A stretch of 64,000 nucleotides of DNA from Fluviicola sp. Lineage in GTDB: Bacteria > Bacteroidota > Bacteroidia > Flavobacteriales_D > Crocinitomicaceae. Shown piece by piece: positions 1-7,304 of this stretch (within the stretch, counting starts at the first letter, position 1; every line of letters begins with the position of its first letter). The position numbers and the translations under genes are program-made. The DNA lies in assembly GCA_002734065.2 (NCBI GenBank), contig NVXU02000020.1:1-64000 (forward strand), read 5' to 3'. Under the pieces are notes generated by a model. That model was not told the origin of the DNA and did no database searches. It saw only the letters and a program-made list of their open reading frames with translations.

Positions 1-886
1 ATTCTGCCACCTCTTCCGCATTCTTCGCTTGCTGATCCATTCTGACTTTGAGCGTCTCTAAACTTCTCATCAACAACCAGCCCGTCCAAGGTCCTGTCAT
101 ATTTCCGAAGAAAGTTCGAAGTCCTTTTACTCTGCCCATTAATTCTTTGCTTCCTAAACAAGCGCCGGCGATTACATCAGAATGACCGCCAATGTATTTG
201 GTCGCAGAATACAGAACTAAATCAGCTCCGTGTTTCAAAGGATGCTGCCATAACGGTCCCATGTAAGTATTGTCAACAGATAGAACAATTGATTTTTCCT
301 CTGATTCAAAATGCGCTTTGATTTCTGCACACATTTCAATATCAATCAAAGCATTTGTCGGATTGGCAGGCGTTTCAATATGTATCATTGCCAGCTTATC
401 AGCACGACCGGATGCCTCAACACGTTTGATGATTTCTTCTTTCGATTCGTTCGCTAAAAAACCAACGCTTTTGATGTTTAATTTCTTCAGAAAATGATGA
501 ATAAAATGGTCAGTTCCTCCATAAACAGGGCGACTGTATAAAAGCAAATCACCAGGTTCCATAAATTCCAACATCGCCGTTGTGATGGCAGACATTCCGC
601 TTTCAAAAACAGCGCAATCTTCGGCTTTATCCCACAAACACAATCGGTTTTCTAAAATTTCCAAATCGGGATTGTTCAAACGAGAATAAATCAATCCCAT
701 TTCCTCATCTTTCTCTTGTTCTCTTAAACCGTACGCAACTTCAAAAAAGCGTTTCCCTTCCATGGCATTGTTGAACACAAAGGTGGAGGTTTGAAAAATT
801 GGGCATTTTATTGCGCCTTCTGACAGCGATGGTTTGTAACCGTGACTCATCATTAAGCTTTCGGGTTGTAGTTTTTTATAATCCAT
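1..886 (-). CDS. Cys/Met metabolism PLP-dependent enzyme (cystathionine gamma-synthase/lyase family), 3' end outside window
   Basis: Reading back from an ATG at 886 gives an open frame of 295 codons that runs off the left edge, so the C-terminus is missing. The PLP lysine is in SATKYIGGHSD (about K230) and the substrate-loop YGGTDHF is near residue 131. The family catalyses gamma-elimination or gamma-replacement on homoserine esters, cystathionine or methionine. The glycine in YGGT, where classical methionine gamma-lyases have cysteine (YGCT), argues mildly for a cystathionine-type enzyme, but the substrate cannot be fixed. It is divergent from an Lrp/AsnC regulator with two palindromic boxes between them, which suggests amino-acid-responsive control. 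Confidence 0.88.
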   Translation of the reverse strand, partial: MDYKKLQPESLMMSHGYKPSLSEGAIKCPIFQTSTFVFNNAMEGKRFFEVAYGLREQEKDEEMGLIYSRLNNPDLEILENRLCLWDKAEDCAVFESGMSAITTAMLEFMEPGDLLLYSRPVYGGTDHFIHHFLKKLNIKSVGFLANESKEEIIKRVEASGRADKLAMIHIETPANPTNALIDIEMCAEIKAHFESEEKSIVLSVDNTYMGPLWQHPLKHGADLVLYSATKYIGGHSDVIAGACLGSKELMGRVKGLRTFFGNMTGPWTGWLLMRSLETLKVRMDQQAKNAEEVAE

Positions 887-936
887 ATTCTAGCATTTTT
901 ATAAATTTACAGAAAAACTACATTTGACTGAAATTG

Positions 937-982
937 TAGAATATAAATCTATAAAACGGGTGTTTTGTAGATTATTAATCTA
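937..982. promoter_or_regulatory. Two near-identical palindromic boxes, putative Lrp/AsnC operators
   Basis: TAGAATATAAATCTA (937-951) and TAGATTATTAATCTA (968-982) are both dyads; the second is a perfect 6-3-6 inverted repeat. With one extra base on each side they match at 15 of 17 positions. They lie 31 bp apart, about three helical turns, in the 137-bp gap between the PLP enzyme and the regulator gene. A possible -7 box for the regulator (TACTTTAG, 991-998) lies just downstream. Binding by the adjacent regulator is inferred. Confidence 0.6.
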
Positions 983-1023
983 TTTTTAACTACTTTAGAA
1001 GTGTATTATTAGAAAAATATTCT

Positions 1024-1467
1024 ATGGACGAAAAATTAGACGAGATTGATTTTGCTATTTTAGAGTTGCTAAAAGAGGATGCAAAACAGGGTAATAAAGT
1101 CATCGCCGAGCAGGTTGGCTTGTCGGTTACCCCAACTTACGAGAGAATAAAAACCATGGAGAGGGTGGGTGTAATTGAAGGTTACACCGTTCGTTTAGAC
1201 AGGTCAAAAATAGGGAAGAACCTGCAAGTTTTTTGTCAAGTTTCTTTGAAAGAACACAACCTTGAATTGCTCGAAGTTTTTGAAAAAGAAGTCGTTGCCT
1301 TAGAAGAAGTTGCATCGTGCTATCACATCGCAGGAAATTATGATTACACGCTGTTGATAGAAGTTTTAGATATGGAAGAGTACGAAAATTTTCTCCGATA
1401 CAAATTGGCGTGCATACCTTATATAGGAAATGTACAAAGTTCGTTTGTGATGAGCGCGATTAAGTAA
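1024..1467 (+). CDS. Lrp/AsnC family transcriptional regulator
   Basis: 147 residues, the normal family length. The N-terminal winged HTH is clear (DEIDFAILELLKEDAK, then IAEQVGLSVTPTYERIKTM), followed by the RAM/AsnC ligand-binding domain with the NYDYTLLIEVLDMEEYENF strand-helix pattern. The protein should act as a dimer or octamer and sense an amino acid. The divergent PLP enzyme of sulfur amino acid metabolism and the two dyads between the genes point to local control of that enzyme and of itself. The start is the ATG at 1024. Its TAA stop is the first three bases of a 66-bp palindrome. Confidence 0.93.
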   Translation: MDEKLDEIDFAILELLKEDAKQGNKVIAEQVGLSVTPTYERIKTMERVGVIEGYTVRLDRSKIGKNLQVFCQVSLKEHNLELLEVFEKEVVALEEVASCYHIAGNYDYTLLIEVLDMEEYENFLRYKLACIPYIGNVQSSFVMSAIK

Positions 1468-1530
1468 TTTTAAAAAGAATAATGTACGGGTCGGTCGCGA
1501 CCGACCCGTACATTATTCTTTTTAAAATTA
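1465..1530. terminator. Perfect 66-bp palindrome spanning two convergent stop codons, bidirectional terminator
   Basis: The 33 bases 1465-1497 are the exact reverse complement of 1498-1530, with no loop bases. The centre is TCGCGA, the inner arms are GC-rich (GTACGGGTCGGTCG) and the outer arms are A/T-rich, so either strand gives a GC hairpin followed by a T tract. The palindrome begins at the TAA of the Lrp gene and ends at the TAA of the opposing acyl-CoA dehydrogenase gene. The next outer pair (1464/1531) does not match. Confidence 0.85.
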
Positions 1531-2724
1531 TTTATTAGGCATTTCTCTTGTAAAAGCAGGAATTCCAGTCACATCCATACCTGTAATCAACAAATGAATA
1601 TCATGTGTTCCTTCATAAGTCAGAACGGATTCTAAATTTGCCATGTGGCGCATGATAGAATACTCACTCGTAATTCCCATTGCTCCGTGAATTTGTCGAG
1701 CTTCTCTTGCTATATCCAAGGCTATTTCAACGTTGTTTCTTTTCGCCATTGAAATTTGTGCAGACGTTGCCTTGCCTTCATTTCTTAGTTGACCTAAACG
1801 GAAAGTTAAGAGTTGTGCTTTGGTGATTTCTGTAATCATTTCTGCCAATTTCTTCTGAATTAACTGAAAACCTCCGATTGGAACACCAAATTGCGTTCTT
1901 TCTTTAGAATATCTCAAAGCTTGGTCGTAGCAGTCCATTGCAGCACCAAGGGCACCCCATGCAATTCCAAAACGTGCTGAATCTAAACAACCTAAAGGCG
2001 CTCCTAATCCAGATTTTTCGGGTAGAATGTTCGCTTTTGGCACTTTTACATCAACGAAAATCAATTCTCCCGTTGTGGATGCTCTCAAAGAGAGTTTTCC
2101 GTGCATTTCTGGCGTAGAAAAACCTTCCATTCCTCTTTCGACAATTAATCCATGAATTCTTCCACTTTCATCTTTTGCCCAAACGACAGCGATGTCTGCA
2201 AAAGGTGCGTTAGAAATCCACATTTTAGCTCCGTTCAAAATAACGTGGTCTCCAGCATCTTTGAAATTCGACAACATTCCGCTAGGATTTGAACCATGAT
2301 CAGGTTCTGTTAACCCAAAGCAACCAATCATTTCGCCGGTTCCTAATTTCGGCAAATATTTTTGTTTTTGTTCTTCAGAACCGTATTTCCATATTGGATA
2401 CATCACTAAAGAACTTTGAACAGACGCTGTAGAACGCAGTCCAGAATCGCAACGCTCTAATTCTTGCATAATCAATCCGTAAGAAATCTGATCCAAGCCA
2501 GGACCTCCGTATTCTGTTGGAATATAAGGACCAAAAGCACCAATTTCTCCTAATCCAGGTAGAATATGATGAGGAAAAGTAGCGTTTTCATAGTGCTCGT
2601 CGATAATTGGCGAAACTTCTTTTTTTACCCATGCTCTGGCAGCATCTCTGACCATTTTATGTTCTTCAGAAAGCAAATCATCCATGTTGTAATAATCAGG
2701 ATGCGCGTATAAGTCTGTTCTCAT
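1528..2724 (-). CDS. gcdH: Glutaryl-CoA dehydrogenase-type acyl-CoA dehydrogenase
   Basis: 398 residues, full length for a mitochondrial-type acyl-CoA dehydrogenase. The segment LRSTASVQSSLVMYPI is the hallmark of glutaryl-CoA dehydrogenases, including the arginine that holds the substrate's distal carboxylate. CFGLTEPDHGSNPSGM is the flavin/substrate signature and TYEGTHDIH carries the catalytic glutamate. The reaction is oxidative decarboxylation of glutaryl-CoA to crotonyl-CoA in lysine and tryptophan breakdown. It is monocistronic as far as can be seen, with a consensus -7 box 20 bases upstream of the ATG. Another short-chain acyl-CoA substrate is possible but less likely. Confidence 0.92.
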   Translation of the reverse strand: MRTDLYAHPDYYNMDDLLSEEHKMVRDAARAWVKKEVSPIIDEHYENATFPHHILPGLGEIGAFGPYIPTEYGGPGLDQISYGLIMQELERCDSGLRSTASVQSSLVMYPIWKYGSEEQKQKYLPKLGTGEMIGCFGLTEPDHGSNPSGMLSNFKDAGDHVILNGAKMWISNAPFADIAVVWAKDESGRIHGLIVERGMEGFSTPEMHGKLSLRASTTGELIFVDVKVPKANILPEKSGLGAPLGCLDSARFGIAWGALGAAMDCYDQALRYSKERTQFGVPIGGFQLIQKKLAEMITEITKAQLLTFRLGQLRNEGKATSAQISMAKRNNVEIALDIAREARQIHGAMGITSEYSIMRHMANLESVLTYEGTHDIHLLITGMDVTGIPAFTREMPNK

Positions 2725-2743
2725 TTTCGTTTATTTTGAAACA

Positions 2744-2751
2744 CAAATTTA
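2744..2751 (-). promoter_or_regulatory. Bacteroidota -7 box for gcdH
   Basis: On the minus strand this reads TAAATTTG, matching TAnnTTTG. A TTTG element (plus-strand CAAA at 2768-2771) lies 16 bases further upstream, slightly closer than the usual spacing of about 19. The ATG of gcdH is 20 bases downstream, giving a very short leader. Confidence 0.6.
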
Positions 2752-2832
2752 AGGATATTTTCGGACGCAAATCCATTTTTTAGTTAATTTCAAGCATATC
2801 TTTATTATCTTCGATGTCTTGATGAGAAAAGA

Positions 2833-3528
2833 ATGAGTTTACAAGCTATTTTATTCCCTTTTTTGAATGCTGTACCCAATGAGTTAACATTGCGTGGCGA
2901 TTCATCTATGAAAATTATTGGAATAGGACTTTTTATTTCTTTCAGCATTATTGCAGTGACGAAATTAATCAAGTCTGATGTCTTTGTTAATCTCGGCGTT
3001 GCCTTTTTTAAGCAAAGAAATTTAGAACAGTATTTAAAAGATTCATACTCCTTGTTTGAGATACACTCCGTGACTCAGATTCTTAATTATTGGCTTTCCT
3101 TTAGCTTATTACTGTATGTTTTTTTTGGCTTTCCGGGCCCGGGCGAAATGCAAAAATTAGCGCTCGTAATCACTATTCCAGTTCTTCTGTTTGCCATTAC
3201 AGTCGGAGGAGTTTTGTTTGTGGCAATTCTCACTGGAGAATCGAAAGTGCTTTACAGTTTACTGTACTTCAAGATTTTAGGAGCCCAATTCTTAGGACTC
3301 ACTTTTTTTATCATTGGAAGTATTTGGCTTTTAACTCCGATAAACCAAAGCACTTTGGTACTAATGACTGTTATTTTACTATCAATAGAGCTTATTTTTC
3401 GACTAACGAAAAGTTTATTGAGAGTTTTAGACCTTAAAGTTTCGTGGTATTATATTATTTTGTACTTTTGCACCCTCGAAATTCTTCCGATGTTGATGGG
3501 ATATTACCTGTACATTAGGGAATTTTGA
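2833..3528 (+). CDS. DUF4271 membrane protein
   Basis: 231 residues with about six hydrophobic helices (for example ILFPFLNAV at the start, then YWLSFSLLLYVFFGFPGPG, LLFAITVGGVLFVAIL, FLGLTFFIIGSIWLL, and two near the C-terminus ending in YYLYIREF). The size, topology and position directly upstream of hemD match the DUF4271 family of Bacteroidota; that assignment rests on family knowledge, as no catalytic motif is visible. The gap to hemD is 34 bases, so co-transcription is likely. Function is unknown. Confidence 0.75.
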   Translation: MSLQAILFPFLNAVPNELTLRGDSSMKIIGIGLFISFSIIAVTKLIKSDVFVNLGVAFFKQRNLEQYLKDSYSLFEIHSVTQILNYWLSFSLLLYVFFGFPGPGEMQKLALVITIPVLLFAITVGGVLFVAILTGESKVLYSLLYFKILGAQFLGLTFFIIGSIWLLTPINQSTLVLMTVILLSIELIFRLTKSLLRVLDLKVSWYYIILYFCTLEILPMLMGYYLYIREF

Positions 3529-3562
3529 GCGAAGTTAAGTTTTTTAATTTAAAAAAGGAAAC

Positions 3563-4321
3563 ATGGGTATCAAAACAATATTGGTTTCACAGCCAAAACC
3601 TTCTGGGGCTAAATCACCTTATTTCGATTTAGCAAATAAGTACAACATTAAGATTGATTTCAGAAGTTTTATTCATGTAGAAGGCATTGATGCGCAAGAA
3701 TTTAGAACACAAAAGGTTGACCTCGCTTCTCACTCTGCTGTTATTTTGACGTCAAAAACGGCAGCAGATCATTATTTTAGAATTGCAGAAGAAATGCGAT
3801 TTGAAGTTCCTGATACCATGAAGTATTTTTGTATTTCTGAGGCAATCGCCTATTACTTGCAAAAATATGTGCCTTATAGAAAAAGAAAGATGTTTTTCGG
3901 ACGTCAAACAATCGTGGATTTAATTGACACTCTGAAAAAGCACAAAAAAGAGAAGTTTTTACTCCCTTGCACAGACATTTTAAGAGATAAAATTCCAGTA
4001 ACCTTAGAAGCAAATGGAATTAATTATTCCAAAGCAATTTTATATCGAACAGTTGCTTCTGACTTGTCAGACTTGGAGAATGTAAGCTACGACATGCTTG
4101 TCTTTTACAGTCCTGGAGGAATTGAGTCTTTGTTGAAAAACTTCCCTGATTTTAAACAAAAAGAGACCGTAATTGCAGCGTTTGGACCGACAACCGCCAA
4201 CGCAATAGTCAAAAACAAATTGAGATTGGACTTGCACGCGCCTCAACCAAATGCTCCTTCAATGACAGGAGCAATTGAAAACTTTGTTAAAAGCGCAAGC
4301 TCAAAAAAGAAAGTGAGCTAA
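3563..4321 (+). CDS. hemD: Uroporphyrinogen-III synthase
   Basis: 252 residues. HemD enzymes are poorly conserved, but the family pattern is visible: an N-terminal lobe (KTILVSQPKP, with VILTSKTAADHYF as the conserved mid-strand), a linker with the YRKRKMFFGRQTIVDLI region, and a second lobe with VFYSPGGIESLLKNFP and the FGPTTANAI motif. It cyclises hydroxymethylbilane to uroporphyrinogen III in heme biosynthesis. It follows the DUF4271 gene, a recurrent pairing in this phylum, and ends at a hairpin terminator. Confidence 0.88.
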   Translation: MGIKTILVSQPKPSGAKSPYFDLANKYNIKIDFRSFIHVEGIDAQEFRTQKVDLASHSAVILTSKTAADHYFRIAEEMRFEVPDTMKYFCISEAIAYYLQKYVPYRKRKMFFGRQTIVDLIDTLKKHKKEKFLLPCTDILRDKIPVTLEANGINYSKAILYRTVASDLSDLENVSYDMLVFYSPGGIESLLKNFPDFKQKETVIAAFGPTTANAIVKNKLRLDLHAPQPNAPSMTGAIENFVKSASSKKKVS

Positions 4322-4340
4322 GACTAAAATAAACAATTAA

Positions 4341-4376
4341 AAAAAGCTGGGTTGAATTAAACTTAGCTTTTTCGTT
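4341..4376 (+). terminator. Rho-independent terminator after hemD
   Basis: AAAAAGCTGGGTT pairs with AACTTAGCTTTTT (13 pairs including two G-U) around a short GAATTA loop, and the 3' arm runs into a T-rich tail. It sits 20 bases after the hemD stop. Confidence 0.65.
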
Positions 4377-4436
4377 TTAACAAACTCAATAGTCTCTTGA
4401 ATTTAGTACCTTTATCGGCTTGAAAACTCCTTAAAT

Positions 4437-6701
4437 ATGGCAAAAATTAGAAAACAAGACGCATTGGATTATCATTCTTCTGGAAGACCCGGAAAGATTG
4501 AGGTTGTTCCAACAAAACCCTATGCTTCTCAAAGAGATTTATCGTTGGCATATTCTCCAGGCGTTGCAGAACCGTGCTTAGAAATTGCAGAAGACCCTAA
4601 CAATGCGTATAAATATACGAGCAAAGGAAATTTGGTTGCGGTAATCACTAACGGAACAGCTGTTTTAGGTCTTGGCAACATAGGACCAGAAGCTTCTAAA
4701 CCTGTCATGGAAGGAAAGGGATTGCTTTTTAAAATTTTTGCGGACATTGATGTTTTTGATATCGAAGTAGATGCAACAGACCCCGAATTATTCATTCAAA
4801 CAGTGAAAGCGATTGCTCCAACTTTTGGAGGAATCAATTTAGAAGATATTAAAGCACCAGAAGCTTTTGAAATAGAGAGAAGATTGAAAGAAGAGTTGAA
4901 TATCCCTGTGATGCATGATGATCAGCACGGAACAGCAATTATTTCTTCTGCGGGGCTATTAAATGCCCTTGAATTGGCAAAAAAGAAGATTGATAAGGTT
5001 AAAATTGTCATTTCTGGTGCTGGAGCAGCGGCGCAATCCTGTGCAAAATTATATTGCTCTCTAGGGGCAAAAGTGAAGAACATCTTTATGTATGATTCTA
5101 AAGGTCTGCTTCACGCTGGAAGAGAAGGCTTAGATGAAGGCAAAAAACTCTTTGCAACACACAAAAAAGATGTTTCTTTTGGAGATTCTTTCAAAAAAGC
5201 AGACGTTTTTATAGGTCTTTCAAAAGGCGGAATTGTTTCAAAAGAGATGATTCTAAAAATGGCAAAAGACCCAATCGTTTTTGCTTTGGCAAATCCAGAA
5301 CCTGAAATTTCTTACAAAGATGCAATGAGTACTCGCGAAGACATCCTCATGGCTACAGGTCGTTCTGATCATCCAAATCAGGTCAACAATGTGATTGGCT
5401 TCCCTTTTATTTTTAGAGGTGCAATGGATGTGCGCGCCACAACAATCAATGAAGAAATGAAATTGGCAGCGGTGAAAGCAATATCTTCGTTGGCCAAAGA
5501 ATCAATACCTGAAGAAGTGATTGAAGCGTATGGGGAAAAGAATATTTCTTTCGGGAAAGAGCAATTTATTCCCAAGCCTATTGACCCACGACTAATTTAT
5601 TACGTTGCTCCCGCAGTGGCAAAAGCAGCAATGGATTCTGGAGTTGCTCAAGAGCCTATTGAAGATTGGGACGCGTATGAAATGGTATTAAAGAACCGTT
5701 TGGGACTCGACAATAAACTCATTAGAAATATTACTGAAAAAGGACAAAACTCTCCTAAAAGAGTCGTTTTTGCCGAGGCAGATAACCTAAACATCTTGAA
5801 AGCAGCCCAAACTTCATTTGAAGAAGGAGTTGCCTTTCCAATTTTGTTAGGGAAGAAAGAAAAAATAGTAAAGTTGATAGAAGAATTTAGCCTAGAGCTA
5901 GAAGATGCTGTAATCATTGATCCGAAATGTGAAGAAGAAAGAGAGCGGAGAGAACAATACGGTGAAATTTTCTTTGAAAAAAGAAAGAGAAAAGGAGTAA
6001 CTAAGTTTCAGGCAATTCAGGTGATGCGCGAAAGAAATCACTTCGGTTCTATGATGGTGGAAACGGGAGATGCTGATGCAATGGTGTCTGGAATTACCAG
6101 AAATTATAGAGATGTCGTTCGTCCTGCTTTGCAAATTGTTGGTCTCCAAAAGGACATGACAAGGATTGCTGGCATGTACATCCTCAACACGAAAAGAGGG
6201 CCTTTATTCTTGGCTGACACAACTATTAACTTAAATCCAACAGCGGAAGACCTAGCAGAAATAACTTCAAATGTGGCAAAGATGATTCGAAAGTTTAAGG
6301 TTATTCCTAGGGTAGCGCTGTTGAGTTATTCTAATTTCGGGTCATCCATCGGAGAAGACTCAAAAAAAATGTCAAAAGCTGTTCGGTTAATTAAAGAAAA
6401 CGACCCAAATTTAATTGTCGACGGGGAGGTGCAAGCAAATTTTGCGTTGAACAATGATTTGATGAACGAGCAGTTTTCATTCTCTGATTTAGCCAACAAA
6501 AAAGTAAACACATTGATTTTCCCCAACCTTTCTTCGGGAAATATAGCCTATAAATTATTGCAAGAGATGACGGAAGGCGATGCCATCGGGCCGGTTATTG
6601 TTGGTCTAAAGAAATCAATTCATGTCTTGCAACTAGGTTCTTCTGTAAGAGAAATAATCAACATGGTGAAAATTGCCGTGGTTGATGCACAAAACAAATA
6701 A
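4437..6701 (+). CDS. maeB: NADP-dependent malic enzyme with phosphotransacetylase-like C-terminal domain
   Basis: 754 residues, the length of MaeB-type enzymes. Residues 1 to about 425 form the malic enzyme part: SLAYSPGVAEPC, the GNIGPEASKPVMEGKG loop, DIEVDAT, MHDDQHGTAI, and the Rossmann motif ISGAGAAAQSCAKL. The remainder resembles phosphate acetyltransferase (MVSGITRNYRDVVRPAL, NLSSGNIAYKLLQ) and is regulatory in this class. It decarboxylates malate to pyruvate, generating NADPH. A possible -7 box, TACCTTTA at 4407-4414, precedes it. Its stop is two bases from the ruvA start, implying co-transcription with unrelated genes. Confidence 0.95.
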   Translation: MAKIRKQDALDYHSSGRPGKIEVVPTKPYASQRDLSLAYSPGVAEPCLEIAEDPNNAYKYTSKGNLVAVITNGTAVLGLGNIGPEASKPVMEGKGLLFKIFADIDVFDIEVDATDPELFIQTVKAIAPTFGGINLEDIKAPEAFEIERRLKEELNIPVMHDDQHGTAIISSAGLLNALELAKKKIDKVKIVISGAGAAAQSCAKLYCSLGAKVKNIFMYDSKGLLHAGREGLDEGKKLFATHKKDVSFGDSFKKADVFIGLSKGGIVSKEMILKMAKDPIVFALANPEPEISYKDAMSTREDILMATGRSDHPNQVNNVIGFPFIFRGAMDVRATTINEEMKLAAVKAISSLAKESIPEEVIEAYGEKNISFGKEQFIPKPIDPRLIYYVAPAVAKAAMDSGVAQEPIEDWDAYEMVLKNRLGLDNKLIRNITEKGQNSPKRVVFAEADNLNILKAAQTSFEEGVAFPILLGKKEKIVKLIEEFSLELEDAVIIDPKCEEERERREQYGEIFFEKRKRKGVTKFQAIQVMRERNHFGSMMVETGDADAMVSGITRNYRDVVRPALQIVGLQKDMTRIAGMYILNTKRGPLFLADTTINLNPTAEDLAEITSNVAKMIRKFKVIPRVALLSYSNFGSSIGEDSKKMSKAVRLIKENDPNLIVDGEVQANFALNNDLMNEQFSFSDLANKKVNTLIFPNLSSGNIAYKLLQEMTEGDAIGPVIVGLKKSIHVLQLGSSVREIINMVKIAVVDAQNK

Positions 6702-6703
6702 AT

Positions 6704-7279
6704 ATGATTGCTCAGCTAAAAGGTAAACTCGTTGAAAAAAACCCAACCGATTTTGTGGTTGATTGCAACGGTGTCGGTTATGAAGTCAAAGTTTCTTTGA
6801 ATACATTTAGTTCTATTGGTTCTTCGGAAAATGTTACCGTATTTACCAAACTGATTGTCAGAGAAGACGCCCAAATTCTATATGGATTCACGGATAAAAT
6901 AGAGCGTGAGATGTTCGTCCATTTAATCTCCGTTTCTGGCATAGGTCCCAGTACTGCAATGATAATGCTGTCCTCTATGGTGCCTGGGGAAATTGCCAAT
7001 GCAATCACAAGCGAAGATGCGAAAACCATTCAAAGTATCAAAGGAATTGGTGCGAAAACGGCACAACGGGTCATCATTGATTTGAAGGACAAAATGTTAA
7101 AAATGGCCTTTTCGAGTGAAAATATGTTCAATTCGGACAATACGAATCAATTTGATGCGTTAACTGCATTGACTTCTTTAGGTTTTGATAAGAAATCTGC
7201 TGAAAAAGCAATTGATAAAATTTCTACAGGTGAAGAGTCTGTGGAAGAATTAATTAAAGGAGCGCTGAAAATTTTATAG
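6704..7279 (+). CDS. ruvA: Holliday junction branch migration protein RuvA
   Basis: 191 residues, typical. Domain I is an OB fold (MIAQLKGKLVEKNPTDFVVDCNGVGYEV), domain II has two helix-hairpin-helix motifs (VSGIGPSTAMIML and IKGIGAKTAQRVIIDLKDKM), and domain III at the C-terminus (ALTSLGFDKKSAEKAI) contacts RuvB. The RuvA tetramer binds four-way junctions and loads RuvB. ruvB is also in this window but 51 kb away, so the ruvAB operon of many bacteria is split here. The gene sits between maeB and sprA with almost no spacers. Confidence 0.96.
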   Translation: MIAQLKGKLVEKNPTDFVVDCNGVGYEVKVSLNTFSSIGSSENVTVFTKLIVREDAQILYGFTDKIEREMFVHLISVSGIGPSTAMIMLSSMVPGEIANAITSEDAKTIQSIKGIGAKTAQRVIIDLKDKMLKMAFSSENMFNSDNTNQFDALTALTSLGFDKKSAEKAIDKISTGEESVEELIKGALKIL

Positions 7280-7304
7280 TTTGAAAAGAATCGTTTTGCT
7301 ACAT

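Noticed and set aside
7281-7304. TTG start for sprA one base after the ruvA stop
   Set aside because: The ATG at 7305 yields a standard signal peptide. The longer form cannot be excluded.
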